Part shown: one piece after another, positions 54,770-63,217 of the stretch | How positions within the stretch are numbered: the stretch's first letter is position 1 | How the letters are laid out: every line of letters begins with the position of its first letter | Origin: Melioribacter roseus P3M-2 | Lineage (GTDB): Bacteria; Bacteroidota; Ignavibacteria; Ignavibacteriales; Melioribacteraceae | Reading direction: 5' to 3' | Length of the DNA stretch: 64,000 nt | Assembly: GCF_000279145.1 (NCBI RefSeq) | Contig: NC_018178.1 | Coordinates: 806,001-870,000, forward strand | Notes under the pieces: model-generated | Seen by the model: only the letters and a program-made list of their open reading frames with translations | Databases searched by the model: none | What the model was told of the DNA's origin: nothing | Translations under genes and position numbers: made by a program

Positions 54770-55483
54770 TCATAATTGCGAACCGAGCGCAGCCAGCTCA
54801 AAAGATTTCGAATGAATCCGGGAAACGGATTCATAATCCAGAAACTCGACTCTCTCTTTAATTTCTTTGAAAGCCGAGTATCCGATTTTCGCTTCGAATT
54901 CTTTTTTCCTTTCATTTGCAGCGACGATGTAAAATCCGGCATTGAAATCCTGAAGGTCCGCGAATTTTAGCAAAGAGTTTTGAATATCGGTCGAATGTTC
55001 CACTTCGAAAAAAGAATGCGGAAGTTTTCTGGAATTAAACCAAATAACGTCGACGGTTCCGGCTCTTCTGACAATTTCGGGATAAGAGAAATTTAATATT
55101 CTGTCGTACGCCGCAATGTCGCCCAGTTTTGTATTTAAGAACTTTTTATTTTTATCCTGCGGAGGGACGTATGTTTTGAAGCCTTTCAAATTTCCTATTT
55201 CGAGCAGCAGCCCCTGGTAGTATGAATGATTAAAGTCGGCGTTTCCCGATGAAGATTCTTCCAGTTTGAATTTGTTTAATACGTCTGACTGACATTCTTT
55301 TAAAGCCCATAAACCGGGTCTTATTTTAAAAAAGAATCTGCCGTCCTGAACAATTCTGCGTATCGACGCATATGGAGTTTTAGTAGCCCAATTCGAAACG
55401 TCGACATTTTGATATAGGAAGCCCAACGTTGCATAGCCGCCGTTTTTTCTCATTACTTCAATTACCTGATCATGCTGCTTCAT
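54770..55483 (-). CDS. Putative PD-(D/E)XK-type nuclease with N-terminal winged helix
   Basis: 237 residues. Residues 1-62 look like a winged-helix/HARE-type DNA-binding domain (GGYATLGFLYQNVDVSNWAT, RPGLWALKE). The second half has TVDVIWFNSRKLPHSFFEVE, with Asp145, Glu160 and Glu162 spaced like the active site of PD-(D/E)XK nucleases, followed by a helix (STDIQNSLLKFADLQ). It lies 430 bases downstream of a type IIG restriction-modification gene on the same strand. A defence or DNA-processing role is inferred; the nuclease call rests on motif reading alone. Confidence 0.55.
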   Translation of the reverse strand: MKQHDQVIEVMRKNGGYATLGFLYQNVDVSNWATKTPYASIRRIVQDGRFFFKIRPGLWALKECQSDVLNKFKLEESSSGNADFNHSYYQGLLLEIGNLKGFKTYVPPQDKNKKFLNTKLGDIAAYDRILNFSYPEIVRRAGTVDVIWFNSRKLPHSFFEVEHSTDIQNSLLKFADLQDFNAGFYIVAANERKKEFEAKIGYSAFKEIKERVEFLDYESVSRIHSKSFELAALGSQL

Positions 55484-55913
55484 AACTTTCCGTTTAATGG
55501 ACTAAGGAAAAAATTCGTCATGTCGAGATTCGGAGTGGTTAGTTTATTTTCTAATTGCAAGAATGCCAGGCGCCCAGTAATAAATTTATTGATTTCGAGT
55601 TACTTAGTTTTGCCCGTCCAGAATTTGCTTCCTATCGCCGCTCCGGTAAAAACACCGGCGACGAAACCGCAAAGCATGTCAAGCCATTCCGTATTCGAAA
55701 AATGATTTGCAATCAAAAGCAGCGCGGAAACCGCTCCGAGCGTTATCCCGAATTTTCTCTTATGAATTATTTTTAAACATCCCGTTTTGCCGTAACCGGA
55801 TTTATTATTTGTATCGAATAAAACGCCCTTTAATTTTGCCTTCTCTTATTGAAGTCAAACATAAAATATATTTTAATGTCAATCAAGCCGAGGCGAAAGA
55901 TTAGTAATACGCG
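55484..55913. other. Intergenic region with a possible gene remnant
   Basis: 430 bases between the putative nuclease gene and the restriction-modification gene, both on the minus strand. No terminator hairpin is clear. Apart from the possible small reading frame described at 55600-55780 nothing is recognised. Confidence 0.4.
55600..55780 (-). pseudogene. Possible decayed small membrane protein gene
   Basis: On the minus strand a frame ending at TAA 55602-55600 reads HKRKFGITLGAVSALLLIAN, then FSNTEWLDMLCGFVAGVFTG and AAIGSKFWTGKTK: two short hydrophobic helices joined by a polar turn. No ATG, GTG or TTG precedes it in frame. An ATG at 55780 lies one base out of frame and hits a stop after six codons, so a one-base slip would join them. 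It could also be chance; the peptide-like composition is the only support. Confidence 0.3.
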
Positions 55914-58900
55914 TTAAATTATTTTCTCCTTCTTTTCTATATCGGTATAAATTTCGTCTATTTCTTTTTGTAATTTGATAGTACGGCTCAATGCAGTGAC
56001 AATACGGCAGTAACGCGGGGCGTCGTCCATTATTCTGCCTTTTCTGTCTTTCAGATATTTACTCAAAACCTGGTAGCCTCCTATCTGGTAATTCCAGACT
56101 TCCGGATCGACGCCTTCGAAATATTTTTCGTCGTTTATATAAATACGTTGTTCTTCCTCTTTGTAAATAACCTTTTCGATTTTATCGTTTGATCCGCTTC
56201 CCTGATATTTAGCTATCGGTTTATCCAGCGTTTTGCTTTTTAAGAGATGTAAATCGGCGAGCTCGTTGCCTAATTTTGACATCGATTTAAATAACTTATA
56301 TTCCGTAGTAAAGGGTACGCGCGGGAAATCCACTTTAAGAAATTCGGAGTATGTCTCTCTGTAAATATTGCTGTAGAAAACGGCGTAGACGTAATAAATG
56401 ATTTCTTCCGGCGACGGTTTACGTTTGTATGCTGACTTTAGAAGGTTAAATATATCATCAGAAATATTGGGTTTCCTCTCGACATGATGATGACTAAACA
56501 AGTCATTTTTTTCTTTATCAGGATAAAGATACAAGGGATAAACATACGTTCTTTCTTTAGTTCTATTTGAGATCAGTGAGTCATCAATTATGTTTTTGGA
56601 TATTAAAGCATGGAACCATTTATTCGATGATAATTGGCGACATGTCAACAATCCAATATTCTCTTCAAGCATGTGGCGCATGACTTCAGGGCGAGTCCGA
56701 AAAACTATGTTGTCTTGATAATAAATATATCGAATATCAAATGGTCGATAAAGAATTTTGGTGAAGTATTTTTCCCAATCATTGTTTTTTTGAAATAGTT
56801 TTCTTTGTTCACTCAATTTCCATTGGTAATTATCTTTTAATTTTAAAGCCTCTTTTACTATTTCATCCGGCAAATCCTTGTTACGAAACATCATTATTTT
56901 ATTTTTTAAGGAATGCTTTTCAAAATCAATCGCTAAATTATCTCGTGCTGTTACGATCCCCGTAACATTTACAGGGAAAATTTCATCGATTCTTTTCCAT
57001 TCCAAATATTCCTGAATATGCGAGGTGTAGCGGGGAATAAAAAAGTACCACGGCGAAACCGGTTTAATCTCATTATAATTTTCTTTTTTAAAATCGTTGT
57101 TATCCAGCCAGTCATATTTCTTTTCCCGTAGTCCATACAAGTCGGCATGAAAAACCTTTGTCTTACCCGGCTTCTTGTTTTTTATGAAAAGGGCAATCGC
57201 CACGCCCTGGCGAATATCGAATACGTTTTCGTCTTTTCCGCCGTCTGGCGCTGTTTCCTTTTTCAGGCTGTTTCCGTGCAGGTCGAGTATGTAAATCTCA
57301 TCAAAAGTTTTCATCAAACTCTGGCGCATGCCGCGGAAAGTCGGGTTGTCCAGATAACTGTGGTTTGTAATCATCCCTACGATTCCATGACCCGACGTCT
57401 GGATTTTCCACTGCGCAAAGCGCAGAAATTTCACATAATCATCCTGTAGCCACAATTTTTTCTCGCCCAGAGGCTGACCGTCGACTTTATAGTAGCTTTG
57501 CGCTCCGTTAATATCTTCTTTGAGAAGGCGTTCAGTCCATTCGTTTATATTGGATGAAATACCGCTGTAAGGGGGATTGCCCAGAATAACGAGAACAGGC
57601 TGTTCTTTTTTTATTTTTCCCGCCAGATGACTTTCTTCGCTTAATGACGATATCCCCGGGATTTCGGTTTGACTGATTTCTTCCATTTCAAGAGTGTTCG
57701 TCAAGTACAGCTTGAAGCGCTCGTCGTCTTTCATTTTGTAACCCAGTTCTTCGAATATCAAACCGATTTTCAAATGACCGATTGCATAGGGAGCCATCAT
57801 TAATTCAAAAGCGTGATAATTGCTTAAAATGTGTTTTTGAATCCATGCATGCAAGCCGCCTTTTCCGTATTTGCTCTTAAATTCTTCCGCTGCGAGTTTG
57901 ATGGCTTCGGCGGGAAAAGTTAAAGTGCCGCCCGCTGGATCGAGCAGTTTTACTTCTTCGCTGGCAAGTCCGTCGTTTAGTTGAAACCTGCTTTTTAGAA
58001 TCGAGTGGATTGCGCGTACAATATAGTTTACAACCGGTTCGGGCGTATAATACACTCCCCGGCGTTCTCTTACTTCGGGATCGTAAGTAGCCAGGAAAGT
58101 TTCATAAAAATGTATTAGCGGATCTTTGCCTTTGCCGTGATATTCTCTCAAAATTTTGTATACGTCGGCAACGTTAAGAATTTCCGAAATATCGTCAACT
58201 ATTATTTCGAGCGATTTTGGCGGGTCTTCAAGCGAGATAAAACGGAAGACGTCCCGGAGTATTCCTATTGTATGCGGAATATAATCAAATGCAAGTTTGC
58301 GGTTAAATTCATCCGAGGCTCTCGTTCTTGCCGCAAAAAGACCGTATGTAATAGTTTGCGCGTATAAATCAGCAAATTGTTTTTCCGTTAAAGACGCTAT
58401 CAGATATTTTTTAAAAGCTTCATAAAAACCCGCAATTTTATTCTGCTCTTTTTTTCCCTTCTCTGCGCCGGATTCCTCCATTTCCAAGGAAATAATTTCA
58501 TCTCTCAGAAAACGGGTGCGCTTTGCTAATTCCACAGCAAGAGTTTGCGCTGATTGAACTTTAGGCAAAGAATAAGAAAAGAATAATTCCAATAGTTCTT
58601 CAAAATCTTTTACCTGTTCAACCGGCGGAGCCGTTTTAAGTTTTTTTGCAATTACAGGACGGCCTATCATCGCTTGCTTAATGCGTTCGCCGTCCCTGTA
58701 TAATCTAAACTCGTAAAAATTTGTCAATATTACGTTGGGAAACGTAGAAAGATATCGCCTCAGTTGTTCAGTATCCTCAATGTAATCAAGATTTGTAACC
58801 GAAGGCTCTTTGGCTTCAATGTAACCGGTAATATGATTTTTACCGTCCCAAATCCTAAAATCGGGATTACCCGCCTCTGTTTTTTTGGGGAGAATTGTAA

Positions 58901-59042
58901 CATCGACATTCTTAATTTCTTTAAGCGTAGCGAACTCTATTATTAGATTTTCGAGATGCTTATAATAGCTTTCTTCCCTGGCGTCTCCCTTATCTAAGGA
59001 TTTTGTTAGATTTTTAAGATATTCTTCGATAAGACTTTTCAC
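55914..59042 (-). CDS. Type IIG (single-chain) restriction-modification enzyme
   Basis: 1042 residues. The N-terminal nuclease has Pro60-Asp61 ... Glu76-Ala-Lys78 (NPDFRIWDGK, YIEAKEP), a PD-(D/E)XK site. A helical connector (about 100-320) follows. The N6-adenine methylase has motif X GVYYTPEPVV (329-338), motif I DPAGGTLTF (368-376) and motif IV NPPY (489-492). The C-terminal half, about 640-1042, is the target recognition region. One chain would both cut and methylate, so no separate methylase is needed. The target-recognition part (about residues 700-840) is distinctly AT-richer than the rest. It is the likely core of the accessory segment 52.7-59 kb. Confidence 0.9.
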   Translation of the reverse strand: MKSLIEEYLKNLTKSLDKGDAREESYYKHLENLIIEFATLKEIKNVDVTILPKKTEAGNPDFRIWDGKNHITGYIEAKEPSVTNLDYIEDTEQLRRYLSTFPNVILTNFYEFRLYRDGERIKQAMIGRPVIAKKLKTAPPVEQVKDFEELLELFFSYSLPKVQSAQTLAVELAKRTRFLRDEIISLEMEESGAEKGKKEQNKIAGFYEAFKKYLIASLTEKQFADLYAQTITYGLFAARTRASDEFNRKLAFDYIPHTIGILRDVFRFISLEDPPKSLEIIVDDISEILNVADVYKILREYHGKGKDPLIHFYETFLATYDPEVRERRGVYYTPEPVVNYIVRAIHSILKSRFQLNDGLASEEVKLLDPAGGTLTFPAEAIKLAAEEFKSKYGKGGLHAWIQKHILSNYHAFELMMAPYAIGHLKIGLIFEELGYKMKDDERFKLYLTNTLEMEEISQTEIPGISSLSEESHLAGKIKKEQPVLVILGNPPYSGISSNINEWTERLLKEDINGAQSYYKVDGQPLGEKKLWLQDDYVKFLRFAQWKIQTSGHGIVGMITNHSYLDNPTFRGMRQSLMKTFDEIYILDLHGNSLKKETAPDGGKDENVFDIRQGVAIALFIKNKKPGKTKVFHADLYGLREKKYDWLDNNDFKKENYNEIKPVSPWYFFIPRYTSHIQEYLEWKRIDEIFPVNVTGIVTARDNLAIDFEKHSLKNKIMMFRNKDLPDEIVKEALKLKDNYQWKLSEQRKLFQKNNDWEKYFTKILYRPFDIRYIYYQDNIVFRTRPEVMRHMLEENIGLLTCRQLSSNKWFHALISKNIIDDSLISNRTKERTYVYPLYLYPDKEKNDLFSHHHVERKPNISDDIFNLLKSAYKRKPSPEEIIYYVYAVFYSNIYRETYSEFLKVDFPRVPFTTEYKLFKSMSKLGNELADLHLLKSKTLDKPIAKYQGSGSNDKIEKVIYKEEEQRIYINDEKYFEGVDPEVWNYQIGGYQVLSKYLKDRKGRIMDDAPRYCRIVTALSRTIKLQKEIDEIYTDIEKKEKII

Positions 59043-59220
59043 TAACCGGATCCTGAATTAATACTGAATCTGTGATTTTAATACTTACGTTTATCTCAAA
59101 AATGATTTGCCAATTACATTTAACGCAACAAATAAAATCATTCGTTTTAGGATGCCTCTTTGCCCTATAATTTATTTACTGAGGTTTGAACTTAATAATT
59201 TCAATTAAATCGCGCAATAT

Positions 59221-62163
59221 TTATTTCACCAGCAGCATCGATTTTGTAAATTCCGCATTGCCGGCAGCGAGCCGGTAGAAATAAACGCCCGCGGAGAGTT
59301 CCGAAGCGTCGAACAAAATTTTATAGCCGCCCGGTTTGTGATATCCTTCGGCGAGAGTTTTTACTTCCCTGCCGAGAACGTCGTAAACCTTCAGCGATAC
59401 GAAACCTTCTTTTCCCACGCTGTATTCGATTTGCGTCGAGGGATTAAACGGATTCGGATAATTCTGCATTAAATTGTAATCGTAATTTATTGCGCTTTCT
59501 TCTTTTATTGAAGTAGGAACGCCTTCGCCGTAAGCTTCGATTCCGAACCAGAGGGTATTAAGAACCGATTGATTCAAATCGACAACGAACTTGCCGCCTG
59601 CGTTAGGAAGAACCGTAAAAGCTTTCGTATAATTCTCTTTTCCTTTCGTATCGAGCGGAATAATTTTAATCGAATCGGCAAGGATGTTCAATTCGAGCGT
59701 CAAGTCGAGCGGAAGAATTTCGGTGGGACTTCCGCCCCAGCTGTTTTTGAGAGTCGTGTTATTATTGTACCAGATCATTCCTCTGTTTTGAATCCGGGAC
59801 GCAATCGTAATCAAAGATTTTCTCGATTCGGAAAGCGAGTCGCCGTCGAGCGAAAGCCAGGTAATAACCCCGAAGTCGCTGTTGCCGCGCGTATCGACAA
59901 TCTTCAATCCGCCGGCGTTTTTATTCAACAAGCCGTTAAAGAAACCTCCGTATCCCACAAAGCGGTCTGTAATTATGCTTATCGTTCCTTTATCGGCATC
60001 CCATTCGATTTCGCCCGTATCGGTTTTGTACGGATTTACAGGAGTGGCTTCCAGAGCTCTAAAATCGGTCGTATGATTCCCGAAATACGATTCGGTTTTA
60101 ACAGAATGTTTCAAAGCGAGTTTTCTGTCGAAATAAGTCGGACCCGTCCAGCCGGAAGCGTCTTCGCGCGGCAGCGCGTATATTGTGTCGGCTGTGTAAG
60201 AAAGATACACCGGCTCGGAAGAAGGTCTTACGATGCCGTTACGAAATACGTATGCAATCGTCGGAAAGAACGACATCAAGACGGAGTTCCTGTTGATTGC
60301 AAAATAATTATTGATTTTATCGACGCCCCAGTCGTAAGCTTCGTCGTAGGCAAAATACATAAAACCGTCGGCGTCGTTGAACGAAGCGTATCCGGCTGAA
60401 AATAGAACCGACTCAACCTGATAACGATTAGGGAATGAGTGATTATACTCGCTGACCGTAAACGGTTTTCCTTTAATCGGAACGCCAGCATAAAGCCCGG
60501 GAACAGTTCCGCCGTTAATATCCTTTACCATCGGCGTGTTATTGATCAGCCAGTCGGTCGAAGACCACGGCTCGTTCGGAAATTGAGGATGATCCCAGTA
60601 AGCATGATTGTCCACATAATCGCCGTCGGACATAGCGGCTAAATCAGCCGTTCCCGCATTCCAATTGGTAGTTACAATCGGAACTTTTACGCCGATCGTA
60701 TCTTTAAGATACGTGGTCATTTCTTTGAAATATTGTCGTTCCAGATTGATATAGAATTCCGACATATCCTTAACCCGTTGCGCGGAAAATTGAACCGCTT
60801 TGCTGTAATCGATACGTCCCACATTACCCGACGCAAGCGATTCGCCTTCGCGCAGCCCTTCTATTCCCGCCGTAGCGAAACTAAAATCATCGAACCAATA
60901 TGTATTGTTTTCCAATCCAAGGTTGAACGAAAGTCGTGCGCGCCCGTTATTGTCTTCCGGCGCTCTGAAGCTGAACGAAAATTCCTGCCAGTCCGGAGTT
61001 AGATTAATTGTTATTCCGGAGTAATAATTATAAGGAGAGCCGTCATTCATTACGCTTACGCTTATTTGAACGGGAACGCTCGATTTGGCGGCAAATTTGA
61101 CCGTGTAAGTAGAATCCTTTTTAACTGTCGCATACGGATATTTGAACTGAATATGCCAGTTTTGATCGGAAGATTTTGTCACTTCCACTTTTGCGCTCTT
61201 GCCGCCTTTGTACGACTCGTTCGAATCGATCGTAAAAAGAGCCGTTGCGCCGGAATGTTGTTCGAGTTGCCATTTCCCTTTCGATCCCGATTCGAAACCG
61301 CCGTCTTCGATTTGCTCGCCCGCGCCCGCTTCTTTTGTATAATTGTTCCAGGCGTTTTTTAACGCTTCGTCGTTTTGATATTTTTCTCTAAGGAATTCGA
61401 TCCACAAACTGTCGAGTTTTTTCGAATAGACATAAGGGAGTTCGCCTCCTTCGGAAATCGGTTTGAGATTATCATCCCGCCAAAAACGATAGAGCGAATT
61501 CTCGTTTGTAATTTCAACCATTGCCATAACCGGGTCGTCTTTCAAAGGCAAACCCGTATAAGGATTTACATGCGTAAGAAGCTGTCGGGCATATTCTTTA
61601 TGAAGACTTTTTATATAAGGATCGAAAAAGTTTACCCCCTTTCCGAATTCCGGCAGAGAATCGTACGCCGGCACGTTGTCGTTTATTCTGAAAGTGCGCG
61701 ACACATGAAGATTCATATTGATGTAGATGCCGTTGCGTTTCAATTTATCGATCAGAAATTCGAGAATGTCGAGGTAATAGGAATTGAGTTCGCGCGTCGA
61801 AGTTTTTCCCACAAGGCTCCTGTTAGACCAGGGATTGTCGAGATGATGCAGACGGACGAGATTAATTCCGAATTTGCGCATCCTTCCTGCGATCAGTTCG
61901 CATTTGTCCAGCGGCGGGAATGCGGCGTCCGCTCCCAGATTCGTTCCCCAGAAACGCATCCGTTTCCCGTTAATACTAAAATGCCCGTCGTCGTCTATCG
62001 TAATAAAATCATTTATTTCACTTACGGGATATTTCGGGAAAAAATTTTGCGACGAGGTATCTTCCGAAGGAAGATAAAAATTAAATCCGCCTGTAAAGTT
62101 TTGTCCGTTTATTGTAATTAAAGGAAGAATCACAAACCAAAGGAGCCGTTTTGTCAACTTCAT
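59221..62163 (-). CDS. GH5-like glycoside hydrolase with inserted CBM and C-terminal sorting domain
   Basis: 980 residues, signal peptide MKLTKRLLWFVILPLITING. A TIM-barrel start (FWGTNLGADAAFPP, INLVRLHHLDNPW) leads to the probable acid/base Glu221 (MVEITNENSLYR). Residues about 283-430 are a CBM4/9-like beta-sandwich (GGFESGSKGKWQLEQ, NTYWFDDFSF). The barrel then resumes, with the probable nucleophile Glu572 (KPFTVSEYNHSF). A beta-rich region follows, and the last 85 residues are a Por-type C-terminal domain (NLMQNYPNPFNPSTQIEY ... SAGVYFYRLAAG) for type IX secretion or surface attachment. It probably attacks beta-glucan or mannan outside the cell. The ATG overlaps the preceding GH5 stop by 4 bases. 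Confidence 0.82.
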   Translation of the reverse strand: MKLTKRLLWFVILPLITINGQNFTGGFNFYLPSEDTSSQNFFPKYPVSEINDFITIDDDGHFSINGKRMRFWGTNLGADAAFPPLDKCELIAGRMRKFGINLVRLHHLDNPWSNRSLVGKTSTRELNSYYLDILEFLIDKLKRNGIYINMNLHVSRTFRINDNVPAYDSLPEFGKGVNFFDPYIKSLHKEYARQLLTHVNPYTGLPLKDDPVMAMVEITNENSLYRFWRDDNLKPISEGGELPYVYSKKLDSLWIEFLREKYQNDEALKNAWNNYTKEAGAGEQIEDGGFESGSKGKWQLEQHSGATALFTIDSNESYKGGKSAKVEVTKSSDQNWHIQFKYPYATVKKDSTYTVKFAAKSSVPVQISVSVMNDGSPYNYYSGITINLTPDWQEFSFSFRAPEDNNGRARLSFNLGLENNTYWFDDFSFATAGIEGLREGESLASGNVGRIDYSKAVQFSAQRVKDMSEFYINLERQYFKEMTTYLKDTIGVKVPIVTTNWNAGTADLAAMSDGDYVDNHAYWDHPQFPNEPWSSTDWLINNTPMVKDINGGTVPGLYAGVPIKGKPFTVSEYNHSFPNRYQVESVLFSAGYASFNDADGFMYFAYDEAYDWGVDKINNYFAINRNSVLMSFFPTIAYVFRNGIVRPSSEPVYLSYTADTIYALPREDASGWTGPTYFDRKLALKHSVKTESYFGNHTTDFRALEATPVNPYKTDTGEIEWDADKGTISIITDRFVGYGGFFNGLLNKNAGGLKIVDTRGNSDFGVITWLSLDGDSLSESRKSLITIASRIQNRGMIWYNNNTTLKNSWGGSPTEILPLDLTLELNILADSIKIIPLDTKGKENYTKAFTVLPNAGGKFVVDLNQSVLNTLWFGIEAYGEGVPTSIKEESAINYDYNLMQNYPNPFNPSTQIEYSVGKEGFVSLKVYDVLGREVKTLAEGYHKPGGYKILFDASELSAGVYFYRLAAGNAEFTKSMLLVK

Positions 62164-63203
62164 CGCTTGCTCTGTTTAGTTAAAAGTTCGAATAATGGAG
62201 CATTATGCGAGCGGATGTAATTTCGTATCGTATTGCCCGAAAGCGTCAGGTCGGATTCGTTCCATCCGCCGGTAGCAGAAGCACCGGGCTTCAGAGCCGC
62301 TGAGCTTTCGTTTTTATCCATAACCGACCAGTTGCAACTGCTCAATTTATTTTGTTCCATAAAGTCGAACCATAGATTTGCTTCGTTCAAATCGATATTG
62401 CCGTTGCCGCTGGCTTCGCTCAAACCGTATTCGGTTACAAATAGAGCCGCGCCGTTTGCGAGAGCGTTTGAGGCTTTTGTTCTGTTGTATTGCCTGTGAG
62501 TGCTGGAATAAAAATGGAGCGAATAAGCGACGTTTACGTCGTCAATCGGGTCTTTTGCCGCGACGTCTACGTCCTGAGACCATGTGGGATTGCCCACGAC
62601 GATTAAATTGTCGGGGTCGTATTCTCTGATGGTTTTAATCACTTCCACTGCGTACGGCTTTACGACTTTGCTCCACGACACCTGCATCGGCTCGTTGTAA
62701 ATTTCGTAAATCAGATTCGGTTTGTCGCCGTATTTTTGAGCTATTGCCTTGAAAAATTCCTTGGCTTCTTCCAGGTGATTTTCGGCGTGATGGTCGTGCC
62801 AGTCGACAATTACATAAATGCCCAGATTAATCGCGGCGTTTATAACCGTTTCGGCTTTTTGCATTTCCGCTTCGGGATTGGAAAGATAACCGCCGCTTTC
62901 GACTCCGATAGAAGCTCTTACAATCGTACACTTCCAATCGTCTCTTAACCATTTGACGCACTCTTCATTATAGTATTTACCGCCCCATTGACTCCAGAAC
63001 AAACTCATTCCTCTCAGCACTACGGCGGTGTCTGCTTTCCCGACAATTCTGTTTCCGGCTGTTTTCAGAGGTCCGATCAACTCAACAATTGTTTTTGGAC
63101 TTGCATCTTCAGCAGGATTCGTAACCGCCTGGCTTTCATCCTTGCAATTGAAAAAGGAAAAGGAAATTAGCGTTAAAAGAAGAAGGATATTTTTAATAGA
63201 CAT
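62160..63203 (-). CDS. GH5 endoglucanase, lipoprotein
   Basis: 347 residues. Lipoprotein signal with Cys20 (LLLLTLISFSFFNC). GH5 barrel: VVLRGMSLFWSQWGGKYYN, VIVDWHDHHAENH, acid/base Glu171 (IYEIYNEPMQ) and nucleophile Glu258 (LFVTEYGLSEASG), closest in feel to bacterial endo-beta-1,4-glucanases of GH5_2. It should sit on the outer face of a membrane and cut cellulose or related glucans. It is the second gene of the operon, 14 bases after the GH3 stop; the GH5-like gene follows with a 4-base overlap. Confidence 0.9.
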   Translation of the reverse strand: MSIKNILLLLTLISFSFFNCKDESQAVTNPAEDASPKTIVELIGPLKTAGNRIVGKADTAVVLRGMSLFWSQWGGKYYNEECVKWLRDDWKCTIVRASIGVESGGYLSNPEAEMQKAETVINAAINLGIYVIVDWHDHHAENHLEEAKEFFKAIAQKYGDKPNLIYEIYNEPMQVSWSKVVKPYAVEVIKTIREYDPDNLIVVGNPTWSQDVDVAAKDPIDDVNVAYSLHFYSSTHRQYNRTKASNALANGAALFVTEYGLSEASGNGNIDLNEANLWFDFMEQNKLSSCNWSVMDKNESSAALKPGASATGGWNESDLTLSGNTIRNYIRSHNAPLFELLTKQSKR

Positions 63204-63217
63204 TATCGCTCCGGATT

